The notes beneath the pieces are model-generated. The model did not search any database. It saw only the letters and a list, made by a program, of their open reading frames with translations, and was not told the DNA's origin. Shown one piece after another: positions 1 through 6,102 of a stretch of DNA of 35,689 nucleotides. Both the position numbers and the translations under genes were made by a program. The DNA is from an uncultured Duodenibacillus sp. (GTDB taxonomy: Bacteria; Pseudomonadota; Gammaproteobacteria; Burkholderiales; Burkholderiaceae_F). Within the stretch, counting starts at the first letter, position 1; each line of letters begins with the position of its first letter. The stretch covers positions 1 through 35,689 of the forward strand of contig CALXKM010000050.1 in the NCBI GenBank assembly GCA_944388865.1, read 5' to 3'.

Positions 1-38
1 CAAGAAAACGCCGCAGTCGCCGACAAGAAAAGCGAAGC

Positions 39-851
39 TCAAAGGCGTTTGTGCGCAACAGCAGTTGGTCGGCCGTCTTTTTCTCGCCATGCCTTGTCTT
101 TTAGAGCATCAAAAAGCGCTTGCGCACGTTTTTCGTCTACGTGAAGCTCGGCGGCGATGCGCCTGATGCTTGCCTCGCGATCAACAATGAGGCAGCCGTC
201 TGCGGCCGACAGCAGCGGATCGGTGCTTTGCTGCGTCGTAAGCGGCCAGTTTGCGCCGCTCAAGGCTGCTCTCATGCTCGAAGCTAGACTTTGCACAAAT
301 TTCTCGGTTGTGTTTTTTGAGGGCTGAGGCAAAGCGATCATGAGGCACTTTTCCCAGCGTTGTGCGCAGGCATTGAGCCGCTCGCTTGTGATGCGCCGAC
401 CTTCATCGAGAGGGGACCCTAGAACGTCGGCAAGGCGTTGTCTGCTTTGAGTCGTGTTTGCGGCAAGCCAGAGGTAGCGTGATAGGAAAATAATGATCCG
501 CGGACGGCGTGCTTCAAGCACGGCTGCAAGTATGTCGACTTTTTCGGCAATCAGGGGAACCATTTGCGGACCGTGGGCATTTTCAATGGGCTCGTCAGGC
601 CATTGAAGAGTAAAAAACTGCCGCTCAAACGGCCCTTCGCGGCCGCGCGTGCGCGTGGGCCTCATGCCCCAAAGTGAAAACCACTCGATGAAGCGATGAA
701 GGACTGTTCCACGGTCAATGCTGTTGTCAAAGAAATTGCCTTTGCGCAGTGGTTTTTTCTCCGGGCCCAAACCCGGCATGCAGACAATGAGGATGCCGCC
801 GCAGGAATTTTCCGGCGTGGTGAGAACTTCCGGCAGAGGTACTGCGCACAT
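39..851 (-). CDS. Protein of unknown function
   Basis: 270-residue soluble protein that I do not recognise. It has no signal peptide or clear membrane segment. The N-terminal half has a hydrophobic strand followed by a glycine/proline turn (GILIVCMPGLGP, about residues 19-30). A second strand (RIIIFLSRYLW) and a PQPSKNTT segment follow. This layout vaguely recalls the uracil-DNA glycosylase fold, but I cannot confirm it. The C-terminal ~45 residues resemble a small helical (HTH-like) domain. The start is supported by GGAGAG about 8 nt upstream. It begins 24 nt after the arsR stop on the same strand, so it is probably co-transcribed with arsR. That position could tie it to metal response, or it may be only a passenger. 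Confidence 0.6.
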   Translation of the reverse strand: MCAVPLPEVLTTPENSCGGILIVCMPGLGPEKKPLRKGNFFDNSIDRGTVLHRFIEWFSLWGMRPTRTRGREGPFERQFFTLQWPDEPIENAHGPQMVPLIAEKVDILAAVLEARRPRIIIFLSRYLWLAANTTQSRQRLADVLGSPLDEGRRITSERLNACAQRWEKCLMIALPQPSKNTTEKFVQSLASSMRAALSGANWPLTTQQSTDPLLSAADGCLIVDREASIRRIAAELHVDEKRAQALFDALKDKAWREKDGRPTAVAHKRL

Positions 852-875
852 GTCGCGGGCTCTCCATGAAATGGG

Positions 876-1262
876 TCAGCGTCTGTTGGCGACGGGTTTG
901 GCGCATGCGCATGACAAGTGCATGACGCGCTCAATCATGTGGTGCAGCGCCTCGGCAAGCTCCGTGTCGGCAGCGCGGTAAAAGACTTCTTTTCCCTCGC
1001 GACGCGTGAGTACAAGTCCGCTTACTTTCAAAAGCCGCAAGTGATGCGCTACAGCGGGGCTGCTCATGTCCATCAGAGCGGCGATGTTGATGACGCATTC
1101 TTCGGAGTGGCAAAGCAAAAGAAAGATGCGGCAGCGGCAAGGGTCGCTGAGCTGCTTGAAAACCTGTGCAACCGACTCAAAGGCTGCCGAAGCCGGCATT
1201 TGGGAGGCATCAGCAGAGCTTGCGCTGTCGTGTTGGTGCGGAAGAACGGATGAAGGCGACAT
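876..1262 (-). CDS. ArsR/SmtB-family metal-responsive repressor
   Basis: 128-residue winged-helix repressor of the ArsR/SmtB/CadC family, which binds operator DNA when metal-free and releases it on metal binding. The core runs FKQLSDPCRCRIFLLL, then ECVINIAALMDMSSPAVAHHLRLLK (recognition helix SSPAVAHHLRLL), then the wing GLVLTRREGKEVFYRA. Candidate metal ligands are Cys in the ECVIN segment and, in the last helix, D/E residues (DTELAEAL), His residues and a terminal HLSCAC. The set resembles the alpha-5 zinc site of CzrA/SmtB only in part, so the metal (Zn, Cd or Pb) is uncertain. It is divergent from the HMA/P-type ATPase genes, with operator-like inverted repeats between them. There is an unusual ~25-residue N-terminal extension, and no good ribosome-binding site is visible, so a later Met start is possible. 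Confidence 0.9.
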   Translation of the reverse strand: MSPSSVLPHQHDSASSADASQMPASAAFESVAQVFKQLSDPCRCRIFLLLCHSEECVINIAALMDMSSPAVAHHLRLLKVSGLVLTRREGKEVFYRAADTELAEALHHMIERVMHLSCACAKPVANRR

Positions 1263-1284
1263 TGCGGAACTTGGAAGAATTTAA

Positions 1285-1302
1285 ATTAAACGATTATTTA
1301 AT
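1285..1302. promoter_or_regulatory. ArsR operator, site 1
   Basis: ATTAAA-CGATTA-TTTAAT, a perfect 6-bp inverted repeat with a 6-bp centre. It lies immediately upstream of the -35 box of the HMA gene promoter and 22 bp from the arsR start codon. The same ATTAAA-N6-TTTAAT pattern recurs at 1344-1361 and, nearly intact, at 1734-1751. This matches the general ArsR/SmtB operator style. Binding by this ArsR is inferred. Confidence 0.65.
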
Positions 1303-1303
1303 C

Positions 1304-1332
1304 TTGACATCGACTGCTGAAGCGATTATAGT
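1304..1332 (+). promoter_or_regulatory. Promoter of the HMA gene
   Basis: TTGACA at 1304-1309 and TATAGT at 1327-1332, separated by 17 bp: near-consensus sigma-70 boxes. The expected start site is near 1339. Operator site 1 abuts the -35 box and site 2 begins at about +4, so a bound repressor would occlude the promoter from both sides. Confidence 0.75.
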
Positions 1333-1341
1333 GAAGTCAAT

Positions 1342-1380
1342 CGATTAAATGTTAGTTTAATCGTTAAACAGTCGTTTGAT
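1342..1380. promoter_or_regulatory. ArsR operator, sites 2 and 3 (tandem)
   Basis: Site 2 is a perfect inverted repeat, CGATTAAA (1342-1349) and TTTAATCG (1356-1363) around a 6-bp centre. A degenerate third copy follows, GTTAAA-CAGTCG-TTTGAT (1363-1380), two substitutions from the core pattern. Site starts are 19 bp apart, about two helical turns, which would suit side-by-side repressor dimers. Confidence 0.55.
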
Positions 1381-1406
1381 AACTTTTGCCATCAAGGAGG
1401 AGGCGA

Positions 1407-1454
1407 TTGTTCCCCCTGCATGAGCGCACGGGGCAGCACGCAGATTTTCTATGA
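1407..1454 (+). CDS. Possible 15-codon leader peptide
   Basis: Just upstream of the HMA gene is a strong Shine-Dalgarno run, AAGGAGGAGG (1394-1403), too far from the ATG at 1451 to serve it directly. A TTG at 1407 is correctly spaced and opens a 15-codon frame (two His, no Cys). Its TGA (1452-1454) overlaps the HMA ATG as ATGA. This would explain how a gene with no close ribosome-binding site is translated, by coupling. The TTG start is weak evidence, and the frame could be chance. Confidence 0.35.
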   Translation: MFPLHERTGQHADFL

Positions 1455-1669
1455 AGAAGACGTACGAAATTGAGGTTGACTGCGCCAACTGTGCGCGCGA
1501 GATGGAAGAGGCCGCAGCCAAGGTCGAAGGCGTTGCCGAGGCAACGGTAAACTTCATGACGCAAAAAATGATCGTCAAGTTTGCCGAGGGGGCTGAGCCC
1601 GCAGACGTGATGCAAAACGTTCTGAAGGCCTGCAAGAAGGTAGAGCCTGACTGCGAAGTTTTCCTCTAA
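1451..1669 (+). CDS. HMA-domain metallochaperone (free-standing metal-binding domain)
   Basis: 72-residue protein consisting of a single ferredoxin-like heavy-metal-associated domain. The metal motif is VDCANCA (about residues 9-15), with Asp before the first Cys. That is the form typical of the N-terminal domains of Zn/Cd/Pb ATPases (CadA/ZntA) rather than the MxCxxC of copper chaperones. No signal peptide, so it is cytoplasmic. It lies upstream of a P1B ATPase that lacks such a domain and probably delivers metal to it in trans. No in-frame start exists upstream, because a stop lies at 1421. The gene is followed by a terminator, so it can be made in excess over the ATPase. Confidence 0.85.
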   Translation: MKKTYEIEVDCANCAREMEEAAAKVEGVAEATVNFMTQKMIVKFAEGAEPADVMQNVLKACKKVEPDCEVFL

Positions 1670-1687
1670 GAAAACCTTTGCAGAGTC

Positions 1688-1722
1688 AAAAGCGTCGTCT
1701 TGCCTGAAGCCGGCGCTTTTTT
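1688..1722 (+). terminator. Rho-independent terminator after the HMA gene
   Basis: AAAAGCGTCG ... CGGCGCTTTT form a 10-bp stem (one G-U pair) followed by a run of T. It begins 19 nt after the HMA stop codon and separates it from the ATPase gene. Confidence 0.7.
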
Positions 1723-1728
1723 TAGAAT
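1700..1728 (+). promoter_or_regulatory. Candidate separate promoter for the ATPase gene
   Basis: TTGCCT (1700-1705) and TAGAAT (1723-1728) with a 17-bp spacer (4/6 and 5/6 matches to consensus). The -35 box lies inside the preceding terminator hairpin. The predicted start, near 1735, falls inside the operator at 1731-1754. It is supported by geometry only. Confidence 0.45.
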
Positions 1729-1730
1729 AT

Positions 1731-1754
1731 ACAATTAAACAAATGCTTAATTGT
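1731..1754. promoter_or_regulatory. ArsR operator upstream of the ATPase gene
   Basis: Perfect 8-bp inverted repeat ACAATTAA (1731-1738) and TTAATTGT (1747-1754) around an 8-bp centre. It contains the ATTAAA-N6-CTTAAT pattern seen at the divergent promoter. Its place over the predicted ATPase transcription start suggests independent ArsR repression of this gene. Confidence 0.6.
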
Positions 1755-1813
1755 TCTGGGCAGCAGCTGTCTCTTGCCGCTCAGACAATCTGATCAAAAA
1801 GAGTAGTTTTTCT

Positions 1814-3697
1814 ATGAAAGCCAAGCAAAAGAAGATGCTCGTGCGCATCATCCTTGCAGCCGCCGTGCTCATTGCCTTGATTTTTGTTCCCGTCACGGGC
1901 TGGCAACGGCTGGTGCTTTATCTGGTGCCGTATCTGATCGTCGGCTACGACATTCTTCTGAAGGCGGCCAAGGGCATAAAAAATGGGCGCATTTTCGACG
2001 AAAACTTTTTAATGACGGTGGCTACGCTCGGAGCCATTGCTATAGCTTTGTACGACGATACGGGCGACTATACAGAAGCCGTTGCCGTGATGCTTTTCTA
2101 TCAAATCGGCGAATGGTTTCAGGGTTACGCCGTGGGAAAAAGCCGCAGAAACATCGGCGAGCTGATGGACATCAGGCCCGATTACGCCAACATTGAAAAG
2201 GACGGAGTCTTGGAGCGCGTCGATCCCGATGATGTTGCCGTAGGAACGGTGATCGTCGTGCAGCCTGGCGAAAAGGTGCCCATTGACGGCGTGGTGGTCG
2301 AAGGCAATTCAAGTCTCAACACCAGTGCGCTCACCGGCGAGAGCGTGCCTCGGGGCATCAGCCAGGGCATGGAGGTTGCCAGCGGCTGCATCAATCTGAC
2401 CGGTCTCATCAAAGTGCGCACCACCAAGCTTTTTGGTGATTCGACCGTCTCGCAGATTTTGGAGCTTGTGGAAAATGCAAGCTCGAGAAAATCGCGCTCG
2501 GAGGCCTTCATCACGCGCTTTGCCCGCGTCTATACGCCCATTGTCTTTTTCAGCGCGCTTGCGCTTGCTCTTTTGCCGCCGATGGTGCGCATGCTCGGCA
2601 TGGGGCTTGAGCCGCAGTGGGATGATTGGATTTACCGAGCCCTGGTCTTTTTGGTCATCAGCTGCCCGTGCGCCCTGGTGATCAGCATTCCGCTTTCGTT
2701 TTTTGCCGGCATCGGCGGCGCAAGCAAGGAAGGCATCCTGGTTAAGGGATCAAATTATCTTGAAGCGCTCTCGGAAACGAGCACCCTTGTGATGGACAAA
2801 ACGGGCACGCTTACGCAGGGCGTCTTTGAAGTGAGCGCCGTGCACCACAACACGATTGACGAGAATCGTTTGATTGAGCTCACGGCGCTTGCCGAAAGCG
2901 CCTCGTCGCACCCTATCAGCAAGAGTCTGCAGAAGGCTTACGGCAAGTCGATCGACCGCAGCCGCGTCTCTGAGGTTCGAGAAGTTGCAGGCCAAGGCGT
3001 GACGGCCGTCGTCGACGGCCATCTGGTCGCCGCCGGCAACGAAAAGCTCATGAAGAGCATTGAAGTCTCCCCCATCTCCTGTCGCTCTGCGGGCACCATT
3101 GTGCATGTGGCCGTCGACGGTCTTTACTGCGGACACATCGTTATTGCTGATCGATTAAAGCCTCACGCCGTGCGCGCCATTGTGGAGGTTAAGCGCGCAG
3201 GCATCAAAAAGACCGTAATGCTCACCGGAGACAATCGCAAGACGGCCGAAATCGTAGCCGAAGAACTCGGGGTCGATGAGGTCAAAAGCGAACTCATGCC
3301 GGGCGACAAGGTGGCAGCCGTTGAGGAGCTCCTGGCGCATCAGCGCTCAGGCAAGCTTGCCTTTGTGGGCGACGGCATCAATGACGCGCCGGTGCTCTCG
3401 CGCGCAGACATCGGCATTGCCATGGGCGCCATGGGGTCGGATGCGGCCATTGAGGCAGCCGATGTGGTGCTCATGGACGACGATCCGCTCAAAATTGCCA
3501 AGGGCATCAAAATCTCGCGCAAGTGCCTGCGCATCGTCAAGCAAAACATCTGGTTTGCCATTGGCATCAAGGTGCTGTGTCTGCTCTTGGGTGCTGTGGG
3601 GCTGGCCAATATGTGGATGGCGATTTTTGCCGACGTCGGCGTCATGATTCTTGCGATTCTGAACGCCATTCGCGCTTTGTTCGTAAAAAATCTATAA
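1814..3697 (+). CDS. P1B-type heavy-metal efflux ATPase (Zn/Cd/Pb type)
   Basis: About 627 residues. It exports divalent soft metals from the cytoplasm using ATP. Visible motifs, in order: two N-terminal membrane pairs, the actuator LTGES, the channel motif SCPCALV in the sixth helix, phosphorylation site DKTGTLT, nucleotide-domain SHPI, and hinge GDGINDAP. In the last helices, MAIFADVG carries an Asp in the position typical of ZntA/CadA rather than Cu pumps. The usual N-terminal HMA domain is absent: the protein begins with a short basic stretch and goes directly into the membrane. The HMA domain is encoded separately upstream. I chose ATG 1814. A TTG at 1751 would extend the frame but lies inside the operator. 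The ribosome-binding site is weak. Confidence 0.92.
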   Translation: MKAKQKKMLVRIILAAAVLIALIFVPVTGWQRLVLYLVPYLIVGYDILLKAAKGIKNGRIFDENFLMTVATLGAIAIALYDDTGDYTEAVAVMLFYQIGEWFQGYAVGKSRRNIGELMDIRPDYANIEKDGVLERVDPDDVAVGTVIVVQPGEKVPIDGVVVEGNSSLNTSALTGESVPRGISQGMEVASGCINLTGLIKVRTTKLFGDSTVSQILELVENASSRKSRSEAFITRFARVYTPIVFFSALALALLPPMVRMLGMGLEPQWDDWIYRALVFLVISCPCALVISIPLSFFAGIGGASKEGILVKGSNYLEALSETSTLVMDKTGTLTQGVFEVSAVHHNTIDENRLIELTALAESASSHPISKSLQKAYGKSIDRSRVSEVREVAGQGVTAVVDGHLVAAGNEKLMKSIEVSPISCRSAGTIVHVAVDGLYCGHIVIADRLKPHAVRAIVEVKRAGIKKTVMLTGDNRKTAEIVAEELGVDEVKSELMPGDKVAAVEELLAHQRSGKLAFVGDGINDAPVLSRADIGIAMGAMGSDAAIEAADVVLMDDDPLKIAKGIKISRKCLRIVKQNIWFAIGIKVLCLLLGAVGLANMWMAIFADVGVMILAILNAIRALFVKNL

Positions 3698-3774
3698 CTT
3701 GAGGCAAGCGTTCTTTTTGCTCAGCGCCGAGCTTTGAGCCCGCGCATCAAGACAGCCTCCGATGCACGCATTTC

Positions 3775-3780
3775 TTTTGT
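3775..3780. repeat. IS target-site duplication, left copy
   Basis: TTTTGT directly abuts the left terminal inverted repeat. The identical hexamer follows the right end (5681-5686). A 6-bp duplication fits the IS1634 family. Confidence 0.85.
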
Positions 3781-3804
3781 CCCAAACTCCCGGTTGACTG
3801 ATTC
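3781..3804 (+). repeat. IS left terminal inverted repeat
   Basis: Begins CCCAAACTCCCGGTTGACTG. It differs from the right end at two positions (8 and 16 from the tip) and the match stops abruptly after base 24. Confidence 0.85.
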
Positions 3805-3835
3805 ATATAAGCACTGATCAAAATCAATCAACCGG
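3790..3835. repeat. Subterminal hairpin inside the IS left end
   Basis: CCGGTTGACTGATT (3790-3803, part of the left terminal repeat) pairs with AATCAATCAACCGG (3822-3835), with one mismatch and an 18-nt loop. The inner arm is therefore an extra inverted copy of the terminal sequence. It could be a second transposase site or a structure that hinders read-through into the element. Confidence 0.6.
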
Positions 3836-3852
3836 CAAAATGACAGTTAGAT

Positions 3853-3889
3853 GCCCGTCTTTTCAATGGATTTGAAAGACGGGCTTTTT
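3853..3889 (+). terminator. Inward-facing terminator at the IS left end
   Basis: GCCCGTCTTT (3853-3862) and AAAGACGGGC (3875-3884) form a perfect 10-bp stem with a 12-nt loop, followed by TTTTT. It lies upstream of the transposase promoter, so it would block transcription from the neighbouring ATPase operon from activating the transposase. Confidence 0.8.
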
Positions 3890-3902
3890 CTAATTTGTTA
3901 AA

Positions 3903-3931
3903 ATGATTCCTATCTATAATATAGGAATCAT
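3903..3931 (+). promoter_or_regulatory. Transposase promoter within a palindrome
   Basis: TATAAT (3915-3920) lies between perfect 11-bp arms ATGATTCCTAT (3903-3913) and ATAGGAATCAT (3921-3931). A -35 box is poor (TTGTTA at 3895 is only 14 bp away). The palindrome could be an operator or an RNA hairpin. The predicted start site is only about 7 nt before the ATG at 3935. Confidence 0.55.
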
Positions 3932-3934
3932 GCG

Positions 3935-5656
3935 ATGAGCACGAATAACTGGTACTTCACGGCTGATACCAATTCAAAGGGGTACACCTACATCAAGGCC
4001 TATCAAACGCAATGGGATCCGGTTCGAAAGCGCTCGCGCAGCATCAATCGCAGACACGTAGGCCGCCTGCACGAAGATGGTCACATTACGCCGAGCGCCG
4101 GGTTTCTTGAGCATTTTCCACAGTACGCGGGCCGCACTCTTTACTACGGTGCAGACAAGCAGCTCGTTGATGAGGCGACGTATCGCCGCGATTTCCCAGA
4201 TGCACCTGGCCCCAAGCGCGATCAGCAAGACCTAACGAGGCTTCCAACAATTCGGTGCGGCTTGACTTGGGCCGCATCCGAAATTGCAGAACAATGCGGT
4301 CTTTACCGCGATTTAGTCGCTGTTTTCGGTGATAAAAACGCTCGCAGACTCTTGGATTTGGCCATTTACAAGCTCGACAGTGGAAATGCCATGGCTTCTT
4401 TTGAACCTTGGTGGCAATCTGTCTATCTGAAAAGCTCGGCTCCGATGAGCGACCAACGCATCAGCGAACTCCTATCTTCGGTCAGCGCTCAGCAATTTGA
4501 CGATTTCTTCAGCCGACGCCACGACGCAAAGCTCAAGCGTTCGGAGGGATCGGCTTTGAGTTATGCGCTCGACAACACGTCCATCTCTACCTATTCCAGA
4601 ACCATTGCCGACGCCGCTTACGGCTATGCAAAGCGCGACCCCGAGCTAAAACAAATCAATTACACCTTCGTGTGCGATCAAAACGATGGGGAAATTGTCT
4701 TTGCTCATACTTACGAAGGGTCAATTAATGACGTGACTGCATTCTCAGACATCATCTACCGGATGAAGAATGCCAAATTCAATCTGGACAATGTCGTTCT
4801 TGTTACTGACAGAGGCTACAGCTCCCTATTGAATGTTCAAAAACTCATTAATCTCGACATGAAGTTTATTCAAGGGGTAACGCTCGTAGAGGATAGCGTT
4901 AAAAGGCAAATTGACAAGGCTAGAGCCTCGCTTCAAGACGTTTGCTTCTTTGACGCCGGCCTTAAGGTCTACGCGCGCACGTACGAAGAACCTTGGCAGC
5001 AAAAAACAGAGTCCGGGTACCTGTACCAAACAACGTACGTCCATCTTTACCGCTTCCCCGGCGTGCAAGAAAGCGAGATGATGATTCTCGCTTCCAAGGC
5101 AGAAGAAATTCTGCAATACAAAAAGTCAAATCGAAAGGTGCCGCCGGATCTCTGGCGATCTCACGGCAGATACGTCAGAGAAATTGAAATCAAAGGGCAG
5201 AAACAGTGGCTGCGCAATGATGATGCCATTCGCGAAGATATTCGCTATGCCGGCTGCTTCGTCATTCGCTCCAACTCAGAATCCAATCCTTTTAAAGCAT
5301 TGAACATTTACAACAAGCGCAATACGATCGAAATCGACTTCAATCAGTATAAAAATTGGGTCGACGGCAATCGCCTTCACTGTACCGGAACGAGTTATCT
5401 GGGCAAACTCTTCGTCTGCACGTTAGCGGCCTCTCTGCGGCTCATGATGCTCAATAGGGCTCAGACCATCAGCCAGGATCGCGGCATCAAAATTCCGTAC
5501 AACTCGCTCGACGGTCTCTTCTCCTTGCTGCGCAATCTTCTAGCGGAACGCCGAAAGAATGCCGATGCTTGGGTTGTGCGTACAGCTACGAAAAAGCAGC
5601 GCGATATACTCGCGCTGCTGGGTTTGAAGCTCCCGCCTAAGGCCCTTCGCTGTTAG
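3935..5656 (+). CDS. IS1634-family DDE transposase
   Basis: 573-residue transposase that cuts and joins the IS ends. The N-terminal ~100 residues are a DNA-binding region (YIKAYQTQWDP, RRHVGRLHEDG). The catalytic RNase H-like domain shows the first Asp in YALDNTSIST, the second in VLVTDRGYSS, and the Glu in YNKRNTIEIDFNQYK. That last stretch fits the Y(2)R(3)E(6)K signature of the IS4 superfamily exactly. No frameshift or stop is seen, so the enzyme should be active. The upstream ATG at 3930 is closed at once by a stop, leaving ATG 3935. There is no room for a ribosome-binding site between the -10 box and this start. The stop abuts the right terminal repeat. Confidence 0.95.
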   Translation: MSTNNWYFTADTNSKGYTYIKAYQTQWDPVRKRSRSINRRHVGRLHEDGHITPSAGFLEHFPQYAGRTLYYGADKQLVDEATYRRDFPDAPGPKRDQQDLTRLPTIRCGLTWAASEIAEQCGLYRDLVAVFGDKNARRLLDLAIYKLDSGNAMASFEPWWQSVYLKSSAPMSDQRISELLSSVSAQQFDDFFSRRHDAKLKRSEGSALSYALDNTSISTYSRTIADAAYGYAKRDPELKQINYTFVCDQNDGEIVFAHTYEGSINDVTAFSDIIYRMKNAKFNLDNVVLVTDRGYSSLLNVQKLINLDMKFIQGVTLVEDSVKRQIDKARASLQDVCFFDAGLKVYARTYEEPWQQKTESGYLYQTTYVHLYRFPGVQESEMMILASKAEEILQYKKSNRKVPPDLWRSHGRYVREIEIKGQKQWLRNDDAIREDIRYAGCFVIRSNSESNPFKALNIYNKRNTIEIDFNQYKNWVDGNRLHCTGTSYLGKLFVCTLAASLRLMMLNRAQTISQDRGIKIPYNSLDGLFSLLRNLLAERRKNADAWVVRTATKKQRDILALLGLKLPPKALRC

Positions 5657-5680
5657 GAATCAGTTAACCGGGGGTTTGGG
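5657..5680 (-). repeat. IS right terminal inverted repeat
   Basis: Reverse complement begins CCCAAACCCCCGGTTAACTG and matches the left end at 22 of 24 positions. It starts directly after the transposase stop codon. Confidence 0.85.
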
Positions 5681-5686
5681 TTTTGT
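5681..5686. repeat. IS target-site duplication, right copy
   Basis: TTTTGT, identical to the hexamer at 3775-3780. Confidence 0.85.
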
Positions 5687-5865
5687 GCGTCAGAGGCTTT
5701 TTATTTTTTTTTTTTAAAACAATTGAATATTTTTATGAGCCAAATAAGGAAATCCAATGTAATCCTTTTCTAAGAAATTTATTAGTGAGCTTTTGAACGC
5801 GTGAAAAAGAGTATTTCAGGGTGTTTTTTGCCGCTGCTGAGGCCTTTGCGGTTCTCCAAAAGGGG

Positions 5866-5887
5866 GATTTAAAAAGTCTTTTAAATC
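5866..5887. promoter_or_regulatory. Palindrome, possible operator
   Basis: Perfect 9-bp arms around AGTC. It does not match an FNR box (TTGAT-N4-ATCAA) or the ArsR sites at the left of the window. It is the only strong palindrome between the IS and the respiratory operon, so it is a candidate regulator site. Confidence 0.35.
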
Positions 5888-5985
5888 AATGGGTTGTTGC
5901 GATTTCTTGCGGCGTTTCTCATGCAGAGATGAGTACAAAGAAGTAGACGGCTGATTTTTCGGATCGTACTTTTGACTAGGTTCGG

Positions 5986-6013
5986 TTGACCATTTGCCGG
6001 AATGATTTTTAAT
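5986..6013 (+). promoter_or_regulatory. Candidate promoter of the respiratory operon
   Basis: TTGACC (5986-5991) and TTTAAT (6008-6013), 16-bp spacer, each 5/6 to consensus. It would give a leader of roughly 80 nt to the ATG at 6103. No better pair was seen close to the operon. Confidence 0.4.
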
Positions 6014-6102
6014 TGAACGTCATGGAAAAATCATTCGCAGGATGCTTTTTTAAGCAGCGATTTTGTGTTTTTCCGATTCACGTCAATTTGGACATTTCAA
6101 TT

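Larger units (their letters stand above)
3781..5680 (+). mobile_element. Complete IS1634-family insertion sequence (1900 bp)
   Basis: The element is bounded by terminal inverted repeats starting CCCAAAC. The left end (3781-3804) and the reverse complement of the right end (5657-5680) match at 22 of 24 bases. Both are flanked by a TTTTGT direct duplication. Inside are a subterminal hairpin, a rho-independent terminator facing inward, a promoter and one transposase gene whose stop codon ends one base before the right repeat. Length, single long ORF, YREK signature and 6-bp duplication all fit IS1634 (IS4 superfamily). Everything needed for transposition looks intact, and the perfect target duplication suggests a fairly recent insertion. 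Confidence 0.9.
3755..5715 (+). terminator. ATPase-operon terminator, interrupted by the IS
   Basis: Left arm GCCTCCGATGC (3755-3765) and right arm GCGTCAGAGGC (5687-5697) pair over 11 positions (one mismatch, one G-U). A long T-rich run follows (5698-5715). With the IS and one target copy removed, the loop is only 15 nt, giving a normal terminator 58 nt after the ATPase stop. The insertion sequence landed in the loop and separated the arms by about 1.9 kb. Confidence 0.6.
5716..6102. other. Intergenic region upstream of the respiratory operon
   Basis: About 390 bp, A+T-rich, with no credible gene. It holds a palindrome GATTTAAAA-AGTC-TTTTAAATC (5866-5887) and a promoter candidate at 5986-6013. 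It also contains an in-frame extension of the next gene (from TTG 6013 or ATG 6022). I read that extension as untranslated leader because its sequence does not resemble the family N-terminus. Confidence 0.5.

Noticed and set aside
1751-1813. TTG start extending the P-type ATPase by 21 residues
   Set aside because: The TTG lies inside the operator palindrome and has no ribosome-binding site.
6013-6102. N-terminal extension of the bd-like subunit (from TTG 6013 or ATG 6022)
   Set aside because: The extra residues are hydrophilic/aromatic and unlike the family N-terminus; MNELIG at 6103 leads directly into helix 1.
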